Source of the DNA: DATFRY01 sp963764695
GTDB taxonomy: Bacteria; Myxococcota_A; Polyangia; Haliangiales; Haliangiaceae
Reading direction: 5' to 3'
NCBI GenBank assembly: GCA_963764695.1
Contig: CAVXTW010000002.1
Coordinates: 558,001 to 622,000 of the forward strand
DNA: 64,000 nucleotides
The notes below the pieces were generated by a model. The model was not told the DNA's origin. It saw nothing but the letters and a program-made list of their open reading frames with translations, and did no database searches. Of the stretch, positions 52,243 through 64,000 are shown in pieces; position 1 is the stretch's first letter; each line of letters opens with the position of its first letter. The position numbers and the translations under genes are program-made.

Positions 52243-55200
52243 GGACCATGTCCGGTCCATCCTGGCGTCCGCCTTCGACGATCGGATCGAGGTGGTCGCG
52301 GCCCCGGGCGCGGGTGGATGGAACGCGTGGTTCGCCGGCGACGAGGCGACGGCCATCGCGCGGCGCGCGAGGCTCCGCGAGGTCTCGCCCGAGATCGCGA
52401 GCGCGGTGTCGTGGATCGCGGTGGAGCGCATCCCGGAGTCGCCCGCGCAGCTGGCCTGGCGCAGCGCTCCGGCGGCCGCCGAGACAGCGCTCGAGCGGGT
52501 GGTGTCGGTGGTGTGGCAGGAGGCGCTCGGGGTGGCGCCCCGGTCCGTCGACGAGGACTTCTTCGCCGCCGGCGGGCACTCGCTGCTCGCCGCCGAGGTG
52601 ACCGGCCGGCTCGAGGAGCTGCTCGCGACCGACGTCCCCTTCACCATGGTGCTCGATCGCCCGACGGTGAGCGAGCAGGCCAGCTGGCTCGCCGCGCGCG
52701 CCGCCGCCCCGCCCGGCCCGGCGCGCGGCCCGTCGGTGCAGGTCAGGGTGTTCGCGGTCGACGGTCAGCTGGCCCGCGATTCGCTGGTGTGCGGGGTCGA
52801 CGCGATGGCGGCGCGGCTCGGCGGCACGGCCGAGGTCCGCCAGGTCGACCTCGCGGGCCGGCGCGGGCAGGAGCGGCGAGACGCCTGGCGGCGCACCCTG
52901 GCCGAGGTCGAGCGCCCGTTCGAGGACGTTCCGCCGGGCTGGCGTGCCGCGCTCATCGAGCTCGGCCACGCGGGCAGGTCCCGCCGGATGGTGGCGCTCG
53001 CGTTCGACGGTCGCCGGTTCGACAGCACCTCGGCGAGCCTGTGGGTCGACGACCTCGTCGAGTCGTGCCGGGCCGCCGCCGAGCAGCGCGAGCCGGTGTG
53101 GCCGGAGCGCCCGCAGGCCGCCAGCGGGCTCGAGGTCGTCGATCCGGCGGCGATCGGCTGGCGGGCCGTGCGCATCGACGCGACGCGCGCCCGCGCCCTC
53201 ATCGAGATCGGCCGCCGCCAAGCAGCACCCCCGCTCGCCGCCCTCGCCGCCGCGCTCGCGGTCGTCGTCGCGCGGCGGGTGGGCCGCGACGACGTCGTGC
53301 TCGAGATCCCGGCCTCGCGTCGCGTCGCTCCCGGCGAGCGCGGGGCCATCGGCCCGCTGAGCACGACCGCGGCCATCCCGATCAGCCTGGCCGGCCGGCC
53401 GAGCTTCTCGGCGCTGGTCGAGCAGGCGTCGCGCGCGATCTGCCGGGGCTGGGCGACGGCGGCCGGGCTCGGGGCCGGCCCGACACCGAGGACCGCACTC
53501 GCCGACGCCAGCCTCGCGGTCGATCTGTCCGGGCGGGGCGCCGACCACTGGCGCGAGGCCGCGCGCGCCGACAGCGGCTCCGCGGCGCTGGCGTTCGCTC
53601 TGCGCTTGACGGCGTCGGGCGTGCTGGTGGCCAAGGTCGGGTTCGATGGCGTCGAGGTCGGCGCCGGCGACGCGGCGGCGATCGCGACCAGCATCGACGC
53701 AACCATCGGCCAGCTGGTCGCCGACCCGGAGCGAGCCCTGTCCGGATCGCTCGCGGCCGAGGCGACGGCGGCCGAACCGGCGCCGCGCGTGCTGCCGCTG
53801 ACCCACGCCCAGGAGCGGCTGTGGTTCCTCGAGAACCTCGCGCCGGGCAGCACTGCCAACCACCTGCAGCGCATCTACCGGATCGACGGGCCGCTCGATC
53901 CCGAGGCGCTCGGCCGCGCCCTCGCCGCCCTGTCGCGCCGCCACGACGCGCTGCGCACCGTGTTCCGCGCCGGCGACCCGTCCCCCGGCCAGCTGGTCGC
54001 CCACGACCTGGCGATCGAGCACCGGTTCGACGAGCTGCCCGCCGACCTCGCGGGCGAGCGCGCGCGCTGGCTGGCGGAGCTCGCCGCCGGCGACCACGAG
54101 CGGCCGTTCGACCTCGCGGCCGGGCCGCTGTGGCGGACCCGACTGTGCCGCATGGGGCCCGGCGATCACCGCCTCATCTTCACCATCCACCACCTGATCG
54201 TCGACGCGCTTTCCATCCTTGTCTGGTACCGCGAGCTGTTCGAGCTCCATCACGCCGAGGTGGCCGGCACCGTGCCGCGCCTGGCCCGCATCGAGTCGTC
54301 GATGGCGGCGGTGGCCGGGTGGGAGCGCTCACCTGAGGGCCAGCGCCGCGTCGCCGACGACCTGGCCTTCTGGCAGGCCGAGCTGGCCGGCGCATCGCCG
54401 ATGGAGCTGCCGATCGATCACCGGCGTCCGCGCGACCACGGCGTCGGCCGCCACGACATCGCCGAGCTTCTGCCGTCAGATCGCGCCGCGGCGGTGCGCG
54501 CGCTCGGACGCCGCCACGGCACCACGCTCAACGTCACCTTGATGGCCGCGGCGGCGGCGTTCCTGGCCCGCCACACCCAGCAGGACGACCTCGTCTGCGT
54601 GGTGCCGGCGTCGCGACGCGACGCGCCCGGCCGACGCAACGTGATCGGTCTACTGCTCAATCTCTTGCCGCTGCGGCTGCGGCTCGACGGCGATCCGACC
54701 TTCGCCGAGATCGTCGCGCGCACCCAGCGATCGGTCCATCGCGCGCTGGCCCACGCCGAGGCGCCGTTCGAACGCATCGTGGCCGGGCTCGGCCTGCCCC
54801 GCGAGCCGGGACGCCAGCCGCTCTTCGACGTGATCCTCAACATGGTCCCGGCGGCCGAGCGGCTGTGGTGGGGCGATCTGCGGGTGACCCTCGAGGGCGT
54901 GACCGGGTCGGCCCAGCCGTGCGATCTGCTGATCGGCGCGAGCACCAAGCCGACCGGCGGACTGGGGCTGGTCATGCGCGCCCGCAGCGATCTCTTCGCC
55001 GCCGCCACTGCAGAGCGTCTGATGGCCCGGTTCCGGACGCTCCTGCTCGCCGCCATCGCGTCGCCGTACACGCGCCTGTCCGACCTGCCCATGATGCCGG
55101 ACGACGAGCGCGACACCGTCCTTCACGCATGGAACCGCACCGAGTTGCTCTTGCCCGAGACCACCGTGCACGGCCTCGTCGCCGAGCGCATTCGCGAGCG

Positions 55201-58200
55201 GCCCGACGCCCCCGCGGTACTCCAGGGCGAGCGCACGGTCACCTACGGCGAGCTCGGCCGCCGGGCCGACGATCTTGCGGCGCGCCTGCGCGCCCACATC
55301 AAGGACGGGGCGCGGGTCGGCGTGCTGGTGCGACCGTCGCCGGAGCTCGCGGTCGCGGCGCTCGGCGTCATGCAGGCGGGCGCCGTCTACGTGCCGATCG
55401 ATCCCGACCAGCCCGCCCCGCGCCTGGCCATGCTCGCCCGCGAGGTCGAGCTCATGGTCACCGAGCCGGCCGTCGCCGGCCGCGTCGAGGTCGCGCATCT
55501 TCTGATCGACGATCCAGCAGCGCCGCCCCCCTCATCCGCGCGCGCTGTCTCGCCCGACTCCGACGCGTACATCGTCTTCACCTCGGGATCGACCGGCGTA
55601 CCCAAAGGCGTCGCTACCAGCCATCGCGCCCTGGTCAACCAGATCGTCTGGTTCGCGCGCGACCTGCCGTGGCAGCCCGGTGAAGTGGCGTGCCTGCGCA
55701 GCTCGCCGGCCTTCGTCGACTCCTTGTGGGAGCTGTTCGGACCGCTCGCCGGCGGAGTCCCGCTTCTGGTAGCGACCGCCGACGAGATGGCCGATCCGCG
55801 CCTCCTGGCAGCGTCAGCCGAGCGCCACCGCGTCACCCGCATGGTCGTCGTGCCGTCGCTCTTGCGCGCGCTGCTCGAGCTGGGCGGCGATCGCCGCGAC
55901 TTTCTGGCCGCCCTGACCCTGTGGCTCTCCACCAGCGAGGAGCTCAAGCCCGCCCTGGTCGAGGCGTTTCACGCGGCGCGGCCGGGCTCGCGCCTGGTCA
56001 ACCTGTACGGTGCGTCGGAGACCGCCGACCAGGTGGCGGCACACGAGGTCACGTCCGACGACGCCCGCGCCCTGCGCACGCCGATCGGCCGGCCGATCGC
56101 CAACACGCAGATCTACGTCCTCGATCGCGCCGGGCGCCCGCTGCCGATCGGCGTCCCGGGTGAGATCTGCGTGTCGGGCGTCGGCGTCTCGGCCGGCTAC
56201 CTCGGCGACGCACCGGCGGCGGCGCAGGCGCGCTTCGCGGCCAGCCCCCTGGCCGAACGCCTCTATCGCACCGGCGATCGCGGCCGCTGGCGCCACGACG
56301 GCGCGCTCGAGTACATCGGCCGCTTCGATCACCAGCTCAAGATCCGCGGCGTCCGGATCGACCCGGGCGAGGTCGAGAGCGCGATCCTGGCCCACCCGGC
56401 GGTCAGCGCCGCCGCCGTGACGGCGCATGCCGGTTTCGACGGTGAGGACCGCCTCACCGCGTACATCGTCACGCGCGGCACCGCGCCGGCGGTGGCCGAG
56501 CTGCGCCGCTCGCTGCGCACAAGGCTGCCGGAGCCGCTCATCCCGACGGCGTACGTGACCCTCCCGGCCCTGCCGCTCGGCCCGACCGGCAAGCTCGACC
56601 GCGCCGCGCTGCCGGCCCCGCCGCCGGCGGTCATCGAGTCGCGGGCCCCGCAGGGCGCGTTCGAGCTGGCGGTGGCGCTGTCGTGGGAGCAGCTGCTCGG
56701 CCGGCCGGTGGGGGCGGAGGATGACTTCTTCGCCGCCGGCGGCCAGTCGCTGCTCGCGGCGCAGGTGGGCGCGCGGCTGGCCGAGCGCTTCGGCGTCGAC
56801 GTGCCGCTCCCGGTCCTGTTCGAGCGCCCCACCATCGCCGCGCAGGCGTCGTGGCTGGGCGCGGCGGTCCTGCGCTCTGCGCACGCCGCGATCGCGCGGG
56901 TCGGTGAAGAAAATCCCGTGCCGCTCAGCTTCGCACAGGAGCGGCTGGCGTTCGCGGCCGCGCTGGCGCCGCGCGCCCCCCAGCCGAAGATCCGCTTCGC
57001 GCTGCGCCTCGCCGGCGCGCTCGATCGCGAGAGGCTCGAGGCCGCCATGAGCGCGATCATCGCCCGCCACGACGCACTGCGCACCGTGTTCGCCGGCGAG
57101 GGACCGTCCGCGCGCCAGCGAGTGGTGGCGAGCTGCCCCCGCGACCACGCGTTCGAGGACCTGACCGGTCTGCCCGACGAGGAGCAGCAGACTGCCATCA
57201 AGCGGCGGCTCGACGACGAGCGCGACCGGGCGTTCGATCTGGCGGCCGGTCCGCCCTGGCGGACGCGCCTCCTGCGCCTGCACGAGCGCGCCCACGTCCT
57301 CATCGTGACCATGCACCACTACATCACCGACGGTTTCTCGGTGCAGCTGTGGCTCGAGGAGCTGGACGAGCGCTACACCGCGCTCGCCGAAGAGCGCCCG
57401 CCCGTGCTCGCCGATCTCACCGCCGGCGCCGCCGACATCGCGGTGTGGCAGCGACGGATGGCCGAGACCGGCTTCTGGGACCCGTCGCGCGCGTTCTGGC
57501 GCGAGACGCTGGCCGGCGCGGCGCCGATCGAGCTGCCGCTGCGGGCGGCGCGGACCGGCTGGTCGCTCGGCAAAGCGGGGCGACGCCGGGCCCGCCTCGA
57601 GAGCCCCGCGCTGGCCGCGCTCGAGGAGCTGGCCCGTCGCGAGCAGACGAGCCTTTTCGGCGTGCTGTTCGCGGCCGCCGGGGCGCTGCTCGGTCAGCTG
57701 AGCGGGCGCGACGACATCGTCCTCGGCACGGTGGCGGCCGGGCGCGATCGCCCGGAGGTCCGCCAGGTCATCGGCCTGTTTCTCAACCCGCTACCGCTGC
57801 GGCTCCGGCTCGGCGGCGATCCCTGCGCGCGCGAGCTGGTCGGCGCGGCCGGCCGCGCCCTGCGCGCCGCCCTCGCGCACTCCGATGTCCCGTTCGAGCG
57901 CCTCGTCGCCGATGTGAACCCCGAGCGCCGCCCCTACCGCCAGCCGCTGTTCGACGTCGTGCTCAACCACCATCCGCCGCCGGCGGCACCCAGGCTCGGC
58001 GATCTCGTGGTCAGTCCCGTGCGCGCGGCGGGCGCGGCGGCAGCGCCCTACGAGCTGATGATCCGCACGATGGTGCGGGGCGATGTCCTGTCCATCCAGA
58101 TCGACCACCAGCGCGAGCGGTTCGACGGCGATGTCGTGGCCGCCTGGCTTGCCCGCTACGTCAACATCCTGCGCCGGTTCGCGGCGGCGCCGGAGCGACG

Positions 58201-58225
58201 CCTTTCCGAGATCGTCGCCGCCTGA
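52235..58225 (+). CDS. non-ribosomal peptide synthetase: (A-remnant)-T-C(dead)-C-A-T-C
   Basis: A 1996-residue NRPS. Residues 1-80 resemble the C-terminal subdomain of an A domain without its catalytic Lys (IPESPAQLA). T1: FFAAGGHS (Ser116). A degenerate C domain (about 165-500) has FDGRRFDST where HHxxxDG belongs. C2 (about 515-950) has HHLIVDA, A domain (about 970-1455) has 'FTSGSTGVPKG', 'NLYGASETAD', 'YRTGDRGRW', 'GPTGKLDR'. T2: FFAAGGQS (Ser near 1503). C3 (about 1560-1990) has an intact HHYITDG. No thioesterase or reductase. It probably makes or caps a short amide: one amino-acid A domain, T1 loaded in trans, and C3 handing the chain to an amine or partner. The A-domain pocket begins V-D-..-W, which occurs in some beta-alanine-type codes. 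Confidence 0.93.
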   Translation: MRTDHVRSILASAFDDRIEVVAAPGAGGWNAWFAGDEATAIARRARLREVSPEIASAVSWIAVERIPESPAQLAWRSAPAAAETALERVVSVVWQEALGVAPRSVDEDFFAAGGHSLLAAEVTGRLEELLATDVPFTMVLDRPTVSEQASWLAARAAAPPGPARGPSVQVRVFAVDGQLARDSLVCGVDAMAARLGGTAEVRQVDLAGRRGQERRDAWRRTLAEVERPFEDVPPGWRAALIELGHAGRSRRMVALAFDGRRFDSTSASLWVDDLVESCRAAAEQREPVWPERPQAASGLEVVDPAAIGWRAVRIDATRARALIEIGRRQAAPPLAALAAALAVVVARRVGRDDVVLEIPASRRVAPGERGAIGPLSTTAAIPISLAGRPSFSALVEQASRAICRGWATAAGLGAGPTPRTALADASLAVDLSGRGADHWREAARADSGSAALAFALRLTASGVLVAKVGFDGVEVGAGDAAAIATSIDATIGQLVADPERALSGSLAAEATAAEPAPRVLPLTHAQERLWFLENLAPGSTANHLQRIYRIDGPLDPEALGRALAALSRRHDALRTVFRAGDPSPGQLVAHDLAIEHRFDELPADLAGERARWLAELAAGDHERPFDLAAGPLWRTRLCRMGPGDHRLIFTIHHLIVDALSILVWYRELFELHHAEVAGTVPRLARIESSMAAVAGWERSPEGQRRVADDLAFWQAELAGASPMELPIDHRRPRDHGVGRHDIAELLPSDRAAAVRALGRRHGTTLNVTLMAAAAAFLARHTQQDDLVCVVPASRRDAPGRRNVIGLLLNLLPLRLRLDGDPTFAEIVARTQRSVHRALAHAEAPFERIVAGLGLPREPGRQPLFDVILNMVPAAERLWWGDLRVTLEGVTGSAQPCDLLIGASTKPTGGLGLVMRARSDLFAAATAERLMARFRTLLLAAIASPYTRLSDLPMMPDDERDTVLHAWNRTELLLPETTVHGLVAERIRERPDAPAVLQGERTVTYGELGRRADDLAARLRAHIKDGARVGVLVRPSPELAVAALGVMQAGAVYVPIDPDQPAPRLAMLAREVELMVTEPAVAGRVEVAHLLIDDPAAPPPSSARAVSPDSDAYIVFTSGSTGVPKGVATSHRALVNQIVWFARDLPWQPGEVACLRSSPAFVDSLWELFGPLAGGVPLLVATADEMADPRLLAASAERHRVTRMVVVPSLLRALLELGGDRRDFLAALTLWLSTSEELKPALVEAFHAARPGSRLVNLYGASETADQVAAHEVTSDDARALRTPIGRPIANTQIYVLDRAGRPLPIGVPGEICVSGVGVSAGYLGDAPAAAQARFAASPLAERLYRTGDRGRWRHDGALEYIGRFDHQLKIRGVRIDPGEVESAILAHPAVSAAAVTAHAGFDGEDRLTAYIVTRGTAPAVAELRRSLRTRLPEPLIPTAYVTLPALPLGPTGKLDRAALPAPPPAVIESRAPQGAFELAVALSWEQLLGRPVGAEDDFFAAGGQSLLAAQVGARLAERFGVDVPLPVLFERPTIAAQASWLGAAVLRSAHAAIARVGEENPVPLSFAQERLAFAAALAPRAPQPKIRFALRLAGALDRERLEAAMSAIIARHDALRTVFAGEGPSARQRVVASCPRDHAFEDLTGLPDEEQQTAIKRRLDDERDRAFDLAAGPPWRTRLLRLHERAHVLIVTMHHYITDGFSVQLWLEELDERYTALAEERPPVLADLTAGAADIAVWQRRMAETGFWDPSRAFWRETLAGAAPIELPLRAARTGWSLGKAGRRRARLESPALAALEELARREQTSLFGVLFAAAGALLGQLSGRDDIVLGTVAAGRDRPEVRQVIGLFLNPLPLRLRLGGDPCARELVGAAGRALRAALAHSDVPFERLVADVNPERRPYRQPLFDVVLNHHPPPAAPRLGDLVVSPVRAAGAAAAPYELMIRTMVRGDVLSIQIDHQRERFDGDVVAAWLARYVNILRRFAAAPERRLSEIVAA

Positions 58226-58226
58226 T

Positions 58227-58892
58227 CTACGAGTCGTAGTGCCAGGTCTGGATGACGTGGGCCACGCGCAGCTCGCCGTCGTGCTCGACCAGAAAGACGG
58301 TGACGCTGGAGTAGCCGCGCTCGGCGCGGAAGCGGAAGCGATACTCGGACCGCCTGGCCTTGCGGACCTCGTCGGCGTCCTTCTCGTCGAGACACGAAAG
58401 CTCGCGCACGCCGGGAGCGACCTTGCGGGTGTCGAGCGAGGCCCAGGGCGGCGCGCGCTCGATGCCTTCCTCGGGCGGTAGATCGTAGGCGCCGGCGTTC
58501 ATCTTCGCCACGCGCAGGCCGGCGCGGATGGTCTCGGCGACCTCGCGCCAGTAGCCATCGGGGTCGAAGTAGTGCGGAGGCGCGGAGCCGGTGCGCACTC
58601 TGGCCAGGTTGGTCAGCTGGCCGCGTTCCTTGTCGGAGACCTTGAACAGCGGCGATGCGCAGGCTCCGGGCTGGCCCCAGAACGTGAGCCCGTGCACGGG
58701 ATCCGCGACGTCGATAAGGCGGTCGGCCTGGTCGTTGCGCATCGCTCCGGCCAGCTTGTCGAGCACGGCCAGCGCCTCGCGACCGGGCCTGTTCGGCTCC
58801 TCGGCCTTCTCCCGCGACTCCGGCGGCGGCTGCGACGACCCGCAGCCGCCCGGAACGAGCAACAGAAGGAGCACCAGTGCGCTCGATCTCAC
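58227..58892 (-). CDS. lipoprotein of unknown function
   Basis: A 221-residue protein. The lipobox is LLVPGGC after a run of Leu. The mature part begins with a Pro/Glu-rich linker (QPPPESREKAEEPNRPG) and a globular domain containing 'VHGLTFWGQPGACAS' and 'SSVTVFLVEHDGELRVAHV' in a SnoaL/NTF2-like strand pattern. No catalytic motif is seen. It starts with GTG 58892. It is convergent with the NRPS, one base between them. Confidence 0.78.
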   Translation of the reverse strand: MRSSALVLLLLLVPGGCGSSQPPPESREKAEEPNRPGREALAVLDKLAGAMRNDQADRLIDVADPVHGLTFWGQPGACASPLFKVSDKERGQLTNLARVRTGSAPPHYFDPDGYWREVAETIRAGLRVAKMNAGAYDLPPEEGIERAPPWASLDTRKVAPGVRELSCLDEKDADEVRKARRSEYRFRFRAERGYSSVTVFLVEHDGELRVAHVIQTWHYDS

Positions 58893-58985
58893 GGGCGCAT
58901 CCTACATCGCAGGTCGCGTCCGGGCCTCCCCGTTGCGGGACTGGATCCTCCTTGGGAACTGTGTTTCATTGCCCGCAATACGGTC

Positions 58986-60587
58986 ATGACGAACGAGACC
59001 AAGAAAAAGACACAGGAATGGGGCACGCGGGTCGGCGTCATCCTCGCCGTGTCCGGTTCCGCCGTCGGCCTGGGCAACTTCCTGCGCTTCCCCGGGCAGG
59101 CGGTCCAGCACGGCGGCGGCGCGTTCATGATCCCGTACCTGTGCGCGCTGCTGCTGCTGGCCCTGCCGATCGGCTGGGCCGAGTGGGCGATGGCGCGGCA
59201 CGGCGGCGAGAAGGGGCTGCACAGCGGTCCGGCAATCCTGGGCATGATCGGTCGCGGCCGCGTCGCGCGCTACCTCGGCATCCTGACCGTGCTCATCCCG
59301 GTCGTGGTCTACATGTACTACGTGTACATCGAGGCCTGGTGCCTGCGGTACGCGTGGCAGTACCTCACCGGTAGCGTGAACCTCGGCGGCGATCCGGCCG
59401 CCTTCGCGGCCAAGTCGACCGAGCTTTTCGGCGAGGTGACCGGCATCGCCGAGAACGGCGTGATGCTGGGCGGCTCGCTGCACACGAGCGTGGTCTTCTG
59501 GCTCATCGTCGTCGCCGTCAACATCGTGCTGGTCTATCGCGGTCTGTCGGGCGGCATCGAGAGGTTCTGCAGCTTCGCCATGCCGGCCATGGCGATCCTG
59601 GCGGTCATCGTGCTGGTGCGGGTGCTGACGCTGGGCACGCCGGATCCGGCGCATCCCGACCAGAGCGTCATCAACGGGCTCGGCTACATGTGGAACCCGG
59701 ACTTCTCGAAGCTGGCCAAGTTCGACACCTGGCTGGCGGCGGCCGGACAGATCTTCTTCAGCCTGTCGGTCGGCTTCGGCGTGATCCTGAACTACGCCTC
59801 GTACCTCAAGAAGAAGGACGACATCGCGCTCTCCGGCCTGACCGCCAGCTCCACCAACGAGCTGTTCGAGGTCGGCTTCGGCGGGCTCATCACGGTCACG
59901 GCCGCGTTCGTCTTCCTGGGCGCATCCGGCGTGGCCGGCGGCACCTTCGGCGTCGGCTTCCAGACCCTTCCGGTGGTGTTCGAGCACATGGGCCCGGCCG
60001 GCCGCTTCATCGGCTTCGCCTGGTTCTTCTTGCTGTTCCTGGCCGCCATCACCAGCTCGATCTCGATGCTGCAGCCGGCCAAGGCCTTCTTCGAGGAGGC
60101 GCTGGGCCTCTCGCCCGGGCGCGCTGTCGCCATCGTCTCGGTCATCTGCGGCCTCGGCTCGCTGTGGGTCATCTGGTTCAGCAAGGGCCTGACCGCGCTC
60201 GACACAATGGACTTCTGGATCGGCACGTTCGCCATCTTCGTCCTGGCCACCGTGCAGATCGTCTGCTTCGCCTGGGTCTGGGGCATCAAGAAGGGAGCCG
60301 CCGAGCTCGACCAGGGCGCGCTCATCAGGATCCCGCGCGTGTTCCTGTTCATCATGAAGTACGTCGCGCCGCTCTACCTGCTCGTCATCCTGATCGGGTT
60401 CGCCTGGCAGAACCTGCCCGGCTACATCAAGACGCTGGCCAAGGACCAGGTGGCGGTGTGGACCATGGGTGTCATCGGCGTCACCCTGATCCTTCTGGTC
60501 GCCCTGCTGGCGGTGGGTGAGAAGCGGTGGCGCGCGGCGGGACTCGACATCGACGGCAAGCGTCCGGGAGAGGAGCCGGGACCATGA
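58986..60587 (+). CDS. sodium-dependent (NSS/SNF-family) transporter
   Basis: A 533-residue transporter with about 12 helices. NSS hallmarks: 'SGSAVGLGNFLRFPGQAVQHGGGAFMIPYL' (helix 1 substrate/Na+ site, here FLRFP rather than the usual WRFP), 'YYVYIEAWCLRYAWQYLTG' and 'FFSLSVGFGVILNYASYLKKKDD' (helix 6). Bacterial NSS transporters move amino acids with sodium; the small subunit encoded next suggests a MetP-type methionine/alanine system. Start at ATG 58986; the stop overlaps the following gene by four bases (ATGA). Confidence 0.95.
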   Translation: MTNETKKKTQEWGTRVGVILAVSGSAVGLGNFLRFPGQAVQHGGGAFMIPYLCALLLLALPIGWAEWAMARHGGEKGLHSGPAILGMIGRGRVARYLGILTVLIPVVVYMYYVYIEAWCLRYAWQYLTGSVNLGGDPAAFAAKSTELFGEVTGIAENGVMLGGSLHTSVVFWLIVVAVNIVLVYRGLSGGIERFCSFAMPAMAILAVIVLVRVLTLGTPDPAHPDQSVINGLGYMWNPDFSKLAKFDTWLAAAGQIFFSLSVGFGVILNYASYLKKKDDIALSGLTASSTNELFEVGFGGLITVTAAFVFLGASGVAGGTFGVGFQTLPVVFEHMGPAGRFIGFAWFFLLFLAAITSSISMLQPAKAFFEEALGLSPGRAVAIVSVICGLGSLWVIWFSKGLTALDTMDFWIGTFAIFVLATVQIVCFAWVWGIKKGAAELDQGALIRIPRVFLFIMKYVAPLYLLVILIGFAWQNLPGYIKTLAKDQVAVWTMGVIGVTLILLVALLAVGEKRWRAAGLDIDGKRPGEEPGP

Positions 60588-60697
60588 ACGCAGGCGGCTG
60601 GATCATCATGCTGTCGATGCTGGCGCTGGTCTGGAGCGTCACCATCTGGGCCTACTATCGCCTCCTGAGCGCCCCGCGCCAGGACGGCAAGAAGTAG
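60584..60697 (+). CDS. MetS-type small subunit of NSS transporter
   Basis: A 37-residue peptide, one membrane helix (WIIMLSMLALVWSVTIWAYY) followed by a short Arg/Lys tail (RLLSAPRQDGKK). It overlaps the NSS transporter stop as ATGA. This is the MetS/MaAIMP pattern: a tiny membrane partner required by MetP in Corynebacterium. The size, position and composition support it; it is small enough to be missed by routine gene finding. Confidence 0.85.
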   Translation: MNAGGWIIMLSMLALVWSVTIWAYYRLLSAPRQDGKK

Positions 60698-60715
60698 GCG
60701 GCGCGGCGCCGGGCG

Positions 60716-63613
<2,898 letters not shown>

Positions 63614-63863
63614 GCAGATCATCTCCCGTGCCTGCCCCGGCCGGCGGCCGCAGGCAGGATCAACCCGGCGCAGGCAACCCTCGCACGAGGTGGCCCAGCG
63701 GTCTGCAGCGCGCCGCACGCTCGGCCCGATACGTTGCTGGTGGGAGTCGACGCGCTGGTGGGGCGCGCACTCTCAGCAGCGTATCCGCGAGATGACGCCG
63801 TCGGTCCTCTACTTCACCGTCCAGACTCGTTCCACGAATCCCTGAACCGGCCGCCTCGCCGGG
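63614..63863. other. intergenic region
   Basis: About 250 bases upstream of the cytochrome lipoprotein and downstream of the next minus-strand gene. No convincing gene or repeat; expected to contain the lipoprotein promoter, which I could not identify. Confidence 0.35.
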
Positions 63864-64000
63864 TCAGGGGGAGACGATCTCCTGCTTCCAGCTGGCCAGC
63901 GCCGCTTCGATCTCCTGTCGGTAGTGAGAGAAGCGCTCGCCGTGAGCCAGCGCGTCGAGCACGCGCACGATCGCCGCGCGCTGGGTGCTGGTGAGCTGCG
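63864..64000 (-). CDS. C-terminal end of an unidentified protein (partial)
   Basis: A minus-strand frame enters at the window edge and ends with TGA at 63864-63866. It reads about 45 residues, including 'TSTQRAAIVRVLDALAHGE' and 'EIEAALASWKQEIVSP'. This helical 'T..QR.AI...L..L' pattern occurs at the ends of several uncharacterised bacterial proteins. The coding pattern is convincing; family unknown because most of the gene is outside the window. Confidence 0.6.
   Translation of the reverse strand, partial: QLTSTQRAAIVRVLDALAHGERFSHYRQEIEAALASWKQEIVSP

Overview
The window looks like chromosome from a member of the Myxococcota (a large-genome, delta-type bacterium). The evidence is very high GC with strong GC bias at third codon positions, two secreted proteins ending in a MYXO-CTERM-like sorting tail (0-2 kb and 31.6-32.7 kb), two tandem lipoproteins built of the cysteine-rich repeat typical of myxobacteria, two giant Ser/Thr kinase-nSTAND fusions, a stand-alone NRPS, and many unlinked lipoproteins. 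I cannot place it below phylum from sequence reading alone. No rRNA, tRNA or CRISPR array was seen.

Layout. 0-5 kb: the tail of a sorted surface protein, a DUF155/RMD1 protein, DoxX and an SPFH slipin. 4.9-12.7 kb: a minus-strand run of oligopeptide ABC permeases (B and C), a Rieske ferredoxin, a glycine-rich lipoprotein, an M1 aminopeptidase and a POT peptide transporter, which reads as a peptide capture and degradation set. 12.8-16.4 kb: a DUF4349 lipoprotein, a LigD system split into separate polymerase and ligase genes, and a membrane protein. 16.5-22.2 kb: ftsW-murG-murC-murB-ddl, tightly overlapping. 22.2-33.8 kb: an 11.6-kb block that interrupts the division/cell-wall (dcw) cluster. 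It holds a four-helix membrane protein, a large protein with a His-Gly/Gly-Cys core, a kinase-nSTAND-FGE-sulfatase fusion, a phosphodiester glycosidase-like protein, a CoA transferase, a MYXO-CTERM protein, a rhodanese and a wrecked class D beta-lactamase gene. 33.9-37.6 kb: ftsQ-ftsA-ftsZ resumes the dcw cluster. 37.7-44 kb: an O-methyltransferase, an HtrA protease, a TPR/PEGA plus kinase-nSTAND operon, and a cupin. 44-48 kb: two Cys-rich lipoproteins, an acyl carrier protein and an adenylating enzyme in one overlapping operon. 48-50 kb: acetoacetyl-CoA synthetase. 49.9-51 kb: a REP-associated tyrosine transposase with a large hairpin-bearing inverted repeat. 51-58.2 kb: an MBOAT-like membrane protein divergent from a 1996-residue NRPS with an unusual T-C(dead)-C-A-T-C order. 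58.2-64 kb: a lipoprotein, an NSS transporter with its tiny MetS-like subunit, a di-CXXCH cytochrome lipoprotein and a partial gene.

Five otherwise well-preserved genes (murG, the His/Cys protein, the kinase-nSTAND-FGE gene, the beta-lactamase remnant and acetoacetyl-CoA synthetase) each carry one apparent extra base that breaks the frame. Each break can be repaired by removing one T on the coding strand. Because murG is essential, sequencing or assembly error is the simplest explanation, so these coordinates should be read as one gene each. The beta-lactamase remnant additionally lacks the segment with its catalytic serine, which a single-base error does not explain.

The best candidates for something new are the kinase-nSTAND-FGE gene with its convergent His/Cys-core neighbour inside the split dcw cluster, the oddly built NRPS with its possible in-trans loading partner, and the covarying REP-like hairpins next to the transposase.
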